Assembly: GCA_017464045.1 (NCBI GenBank)
Contig: JAFUEG010000282.1
Span: forward strand, 1 to 6,486
DNA length: 6,486 bases
Direction: 5' to 3'
DNA from: Lachnospiraceae bacterium
Lineage (GTDB): Bacteria; Bacillota_A; Clostridia; Lachnospirales; Lachnospiraceae
Shown here: positions 5,171 to 6,486 of the stretch, in pieces
How the letters are laid out: each line of letters begins with the position of its first letter
Position numbering within the stretch: position 1 is the first letter of the stretch
The notes under the pieces: generated by a model
Databases searched by the model: none
What the model saw: the letters and a program-made list of their open reading frames with translations, nothing else
What the model was told of the DNA's origin: nothing
Translations under genes and position numbers: made by a program

Positions 5171-5187
5171 CTTGGAGTGCGCCCCGC
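5068..5187 (+). repeat. DGR variable repeat (VR)
   Basis: The recipient copy of the 120-nt repeat, inside the target gene. Changes from TR by codon are: AAC to GAC (N/D), AAT to CTT (N/L), AAT to TCT (N/S), AAT to CTT (N/L), GCA to GCG (silent), AAC to GAC (N/D), AAC to CAC (N/H), GTA to GTT (silent), AAT to CAT (N/H), AAC to CGC (N/R), AAA to AAT (K/N) and AAG to TAG (K/stop). The 3' end, TTGGAGTGCGCCCCGC (5172-5187), is identical to TR and serves as the likely initiation-of-homing site. I see no clear hairpin right after it, unlike the Bordetella phage system. Confidence 0.96.
5168..5170 (+). other. In-frame TAG created within VR
   Basis: TR has AAG at the equivalent position (4339-4341) and VR has TAG, an A-to-T change of the same class as the other 15. 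The frame is open before it (from 4610) and after it (5171 to the window edge), and the downstream sequence resumes the family motif LGVRPAL without any shift. The stop therefore looks like a DGR-made nonsense allele and not a true gene end. Confidence 0.85.
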
Positions 5188-6486
5188 TTTAAAACTTAAT
5201 CTGTCATCTGTAATCTTCTCATCTAATACGTTTACTGTGGCAACACCTGTAAGCGGTATTTCAATCTCCCCAGATACGACACAGAGTGTTGATATTGATA
5301 GTAAAATTTCATTTACAGCAACCGTTACACCGGATGGTGCTACTGATAAGAAAGTAAAGTGGAGTACAAGCAGTAGTAAAGTTACACTTTATTCTGATGA
5401 AGACTGCACAACTCCTGTCGGAGCAGACGCTACATCAACTCTTACAGTATATGCAAAGGGTGTTACGGCTGGTGATGATACTGTAACTGTTACGAGTAAT
5501 GTGAATGCAGATATATCAGCAAGTTGTAATGTTATGGTAAATAAGAAAGCCGGTACAATAAGCTATGCAACTACAAGCGTTTCAAAGATAAACGGAGATG
5601 CTGCATTTACAAATACTCTCACAAACTCAGGCGATGGAACAGTTACCTATGCATCAGATAATACAGCTGTTGCAACAGTAAATGCTGCAACCGGAGAAGT
5701 AACAATTGTAGGCTATGGCGAGACGGATATCACTGCTACAGTAATAGATGGTGATAAATATACTTATGCAACAAAAACAGCATCATATCATTTGACGGTA
5801 GAAAAGAGAAGTTATGAAGTAACCTTTAACGCAAACGGACATGGGACTGCTCCGGCATCACAGACTGTAGATGAAGGTGTCAAGGTTACAAAGCCTGATG
5901 ATTTATCTTCGATAGGCTATGATTTTACCGGATGGTATAAAGAAGCTGCCTGTACAAACAAATGGAATTTTGATACCGATACTGTAACCGGAATAACAAC
6001 CATTTATGCAGGTTGGAAAATCAAAACATTTACGGTAACATGGACTAATTATGATGATACCGTTTTAAAAACGGATACTGTAAATTATGGAGAAACACCG
6101 GAATATACCGGAGATGCGCCAACAAAGCCTGCTGATGAAAAGTACACATATACATTTGTCGGATGGACACCTGATATAGATACTGTAACAGGTAATGTAA
6201 CTTATAAGGCAACATATACTGATGCTGTCAATAGCTATACAGTCAAATGGTTAAATTACGATAATACTGTTTTACAGGAAGGAACTGTAGATTACGGCAT
6301 AACACCGGAATATACGGGCGAGATACCAACAAAGCCTGCCGATGAACAGTATACTTATACATTTTTAAATTGGACACCTGTAGTTGTTCCGGTAGTTAAG
6401 AATGTAGTATATATTGCAACATATACTCAAACTGAAATTAAAAAGGATGACGGTGAAAAGGCTGTTTCAACAGAAGTTAAAAAGGA
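5171..6486 (+). pseudogene. DGR target protein, C-terminal part (in-frame continuation, partial)
   Basis: 438 codons are open in the same frame as the N-terminal part, running off the window. The part starts with LGVRPALKLN and LSSVIFSS, the normal end of the DUF6273-type domain. Two bacterial Ig-like (Big-type) domains follow (about 5240-5550 and 5551-5805). Next is a Listeria-Bacteroides/InlB B-type repeat (about 5812-6019, with VTFNANGHGTAP, YDFTGWYKEA and TIYAGWK), then two tandem 69-70 residue repeats. These form an extracellular stalk that should hold the variable domain away from the cell. The anchor and C-terminus are beyond the window. There is no ribosome binding site of its own after the TAG, so it is expressed only if the TAG is repaired or read through. 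The coding frame is otherwise undamaged, which argues that the stop is recent. Confidence 0.85.
6020..6436 (+). repeat. Two tandem InlB-like repeats in the target stalk
   Basis: Residues encoded at 6020-6229 and 6230-6436 align along their length. Shared blocks include NYD.TVL, TV.YG.TPEYTG, PTKPADE and YTYTF..WTP, with identical DNA stretches such as ACACCGGAATATAC and CCAACAAAGCCTGC. Such repeats are common in long Gram-positive surface proteins and can vary in number by recombination. The array may go on past the window. Confidence 0.75.

Larger units (their letters stand above)
131..6486 (+). mobile_element. Left end of a serine-recombinase element carrying a TA pair and a DGR
   Basis: Coupling-protein homology stops after the DPKG codons (120-131). 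About 100 bases further in, a large serine recombinase starts and reads away from the junction, a common layout for Tn4451/Tn5397-type elements and similar integrative elements. The toxin-antitoxin genes and the DGR follow on the same strand with no sign of a return to conjugation genes, so they are probably cargo. The right end is not in the window, so the extent given is a minimum. The exact crossover cannot be fixed without the empty site or the right junction. GATCCAAAGGG (120-130) is the host side of the candidate attL. Confidence 0.5.

Noticed and set aside
5188..5260. Cruciform hairpin after VR, as in the Bordetella phage DGR
   Set aside because: I found no stem of useful length in the bases just after the VR end.

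Overview
The window looks like a low-GC, Gram-positive Clostridia-type genome, probably a gut Lachnospiraceae relative. The evidence is AT-rich codon use, strong AGGAGG-type ribosome binding sites, and a secreted protein of the C-type-lectin-like (DUF6273-type) plus Ig-like plus InlB-like repeat kind common in gut Firmicutes. The organism is an inference.

Left edge (1-140): the P-loop part of a VirD4/TraG-type conjugative coupling protein, broken just after its DPKG motif. From about 131 the sequence is foreign. A large serine recombinase (228-1934) reads inward from this junction, so this appears to be the left end of a recombinase-mobilised element inserted into a conjugative element's coupling-protein gene. 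The recombinase leader contains two mutually exclusive hairpins, one covering the Shine-Dalgarno sequence.

Middle (1935-2714): a textbook extended -10 promoter, operator-like TGTACA palindromes, and a type II toxin-antitoxin pair (Phd/YefM-type antitoxin and RelE/ParE-type toxin, overlapping by 11 nt).

Right half (2742-6486): a complete diversity-generating retroelement (DGR). It has avd (apparently starting at a non-canonical ATA codon), a DGR reverse transcriptase (3115-4212), a 120-nt template repeat TR (4239-4358), a structured non-coding stretch, and a secreted target gene (from 4610) carrying the matching 120-nt variable repeat VR (5068-5187). TR and VR differ at 16 positions, and every one is an adenine in TR (16 of 36 adenines). 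This is the signature of adenine-directed mutagenic retrohoming.

The most striking point is that one of these A-to-T changes turns a TR lysine codon (AAG) into TAG inside VR, cutting the target off after 186 residues. The frame then stays open for 438 further codons (Ig-like domains and InlB-like repeats) to the window edge. The DGR has therefore apparently made a nonsense allele of its own target, which the unmutated TR could later repair. VR is internal rather than C-terminal, and TR contains two lysine codons able to become stops among otherwise stop-proof AAY codons.
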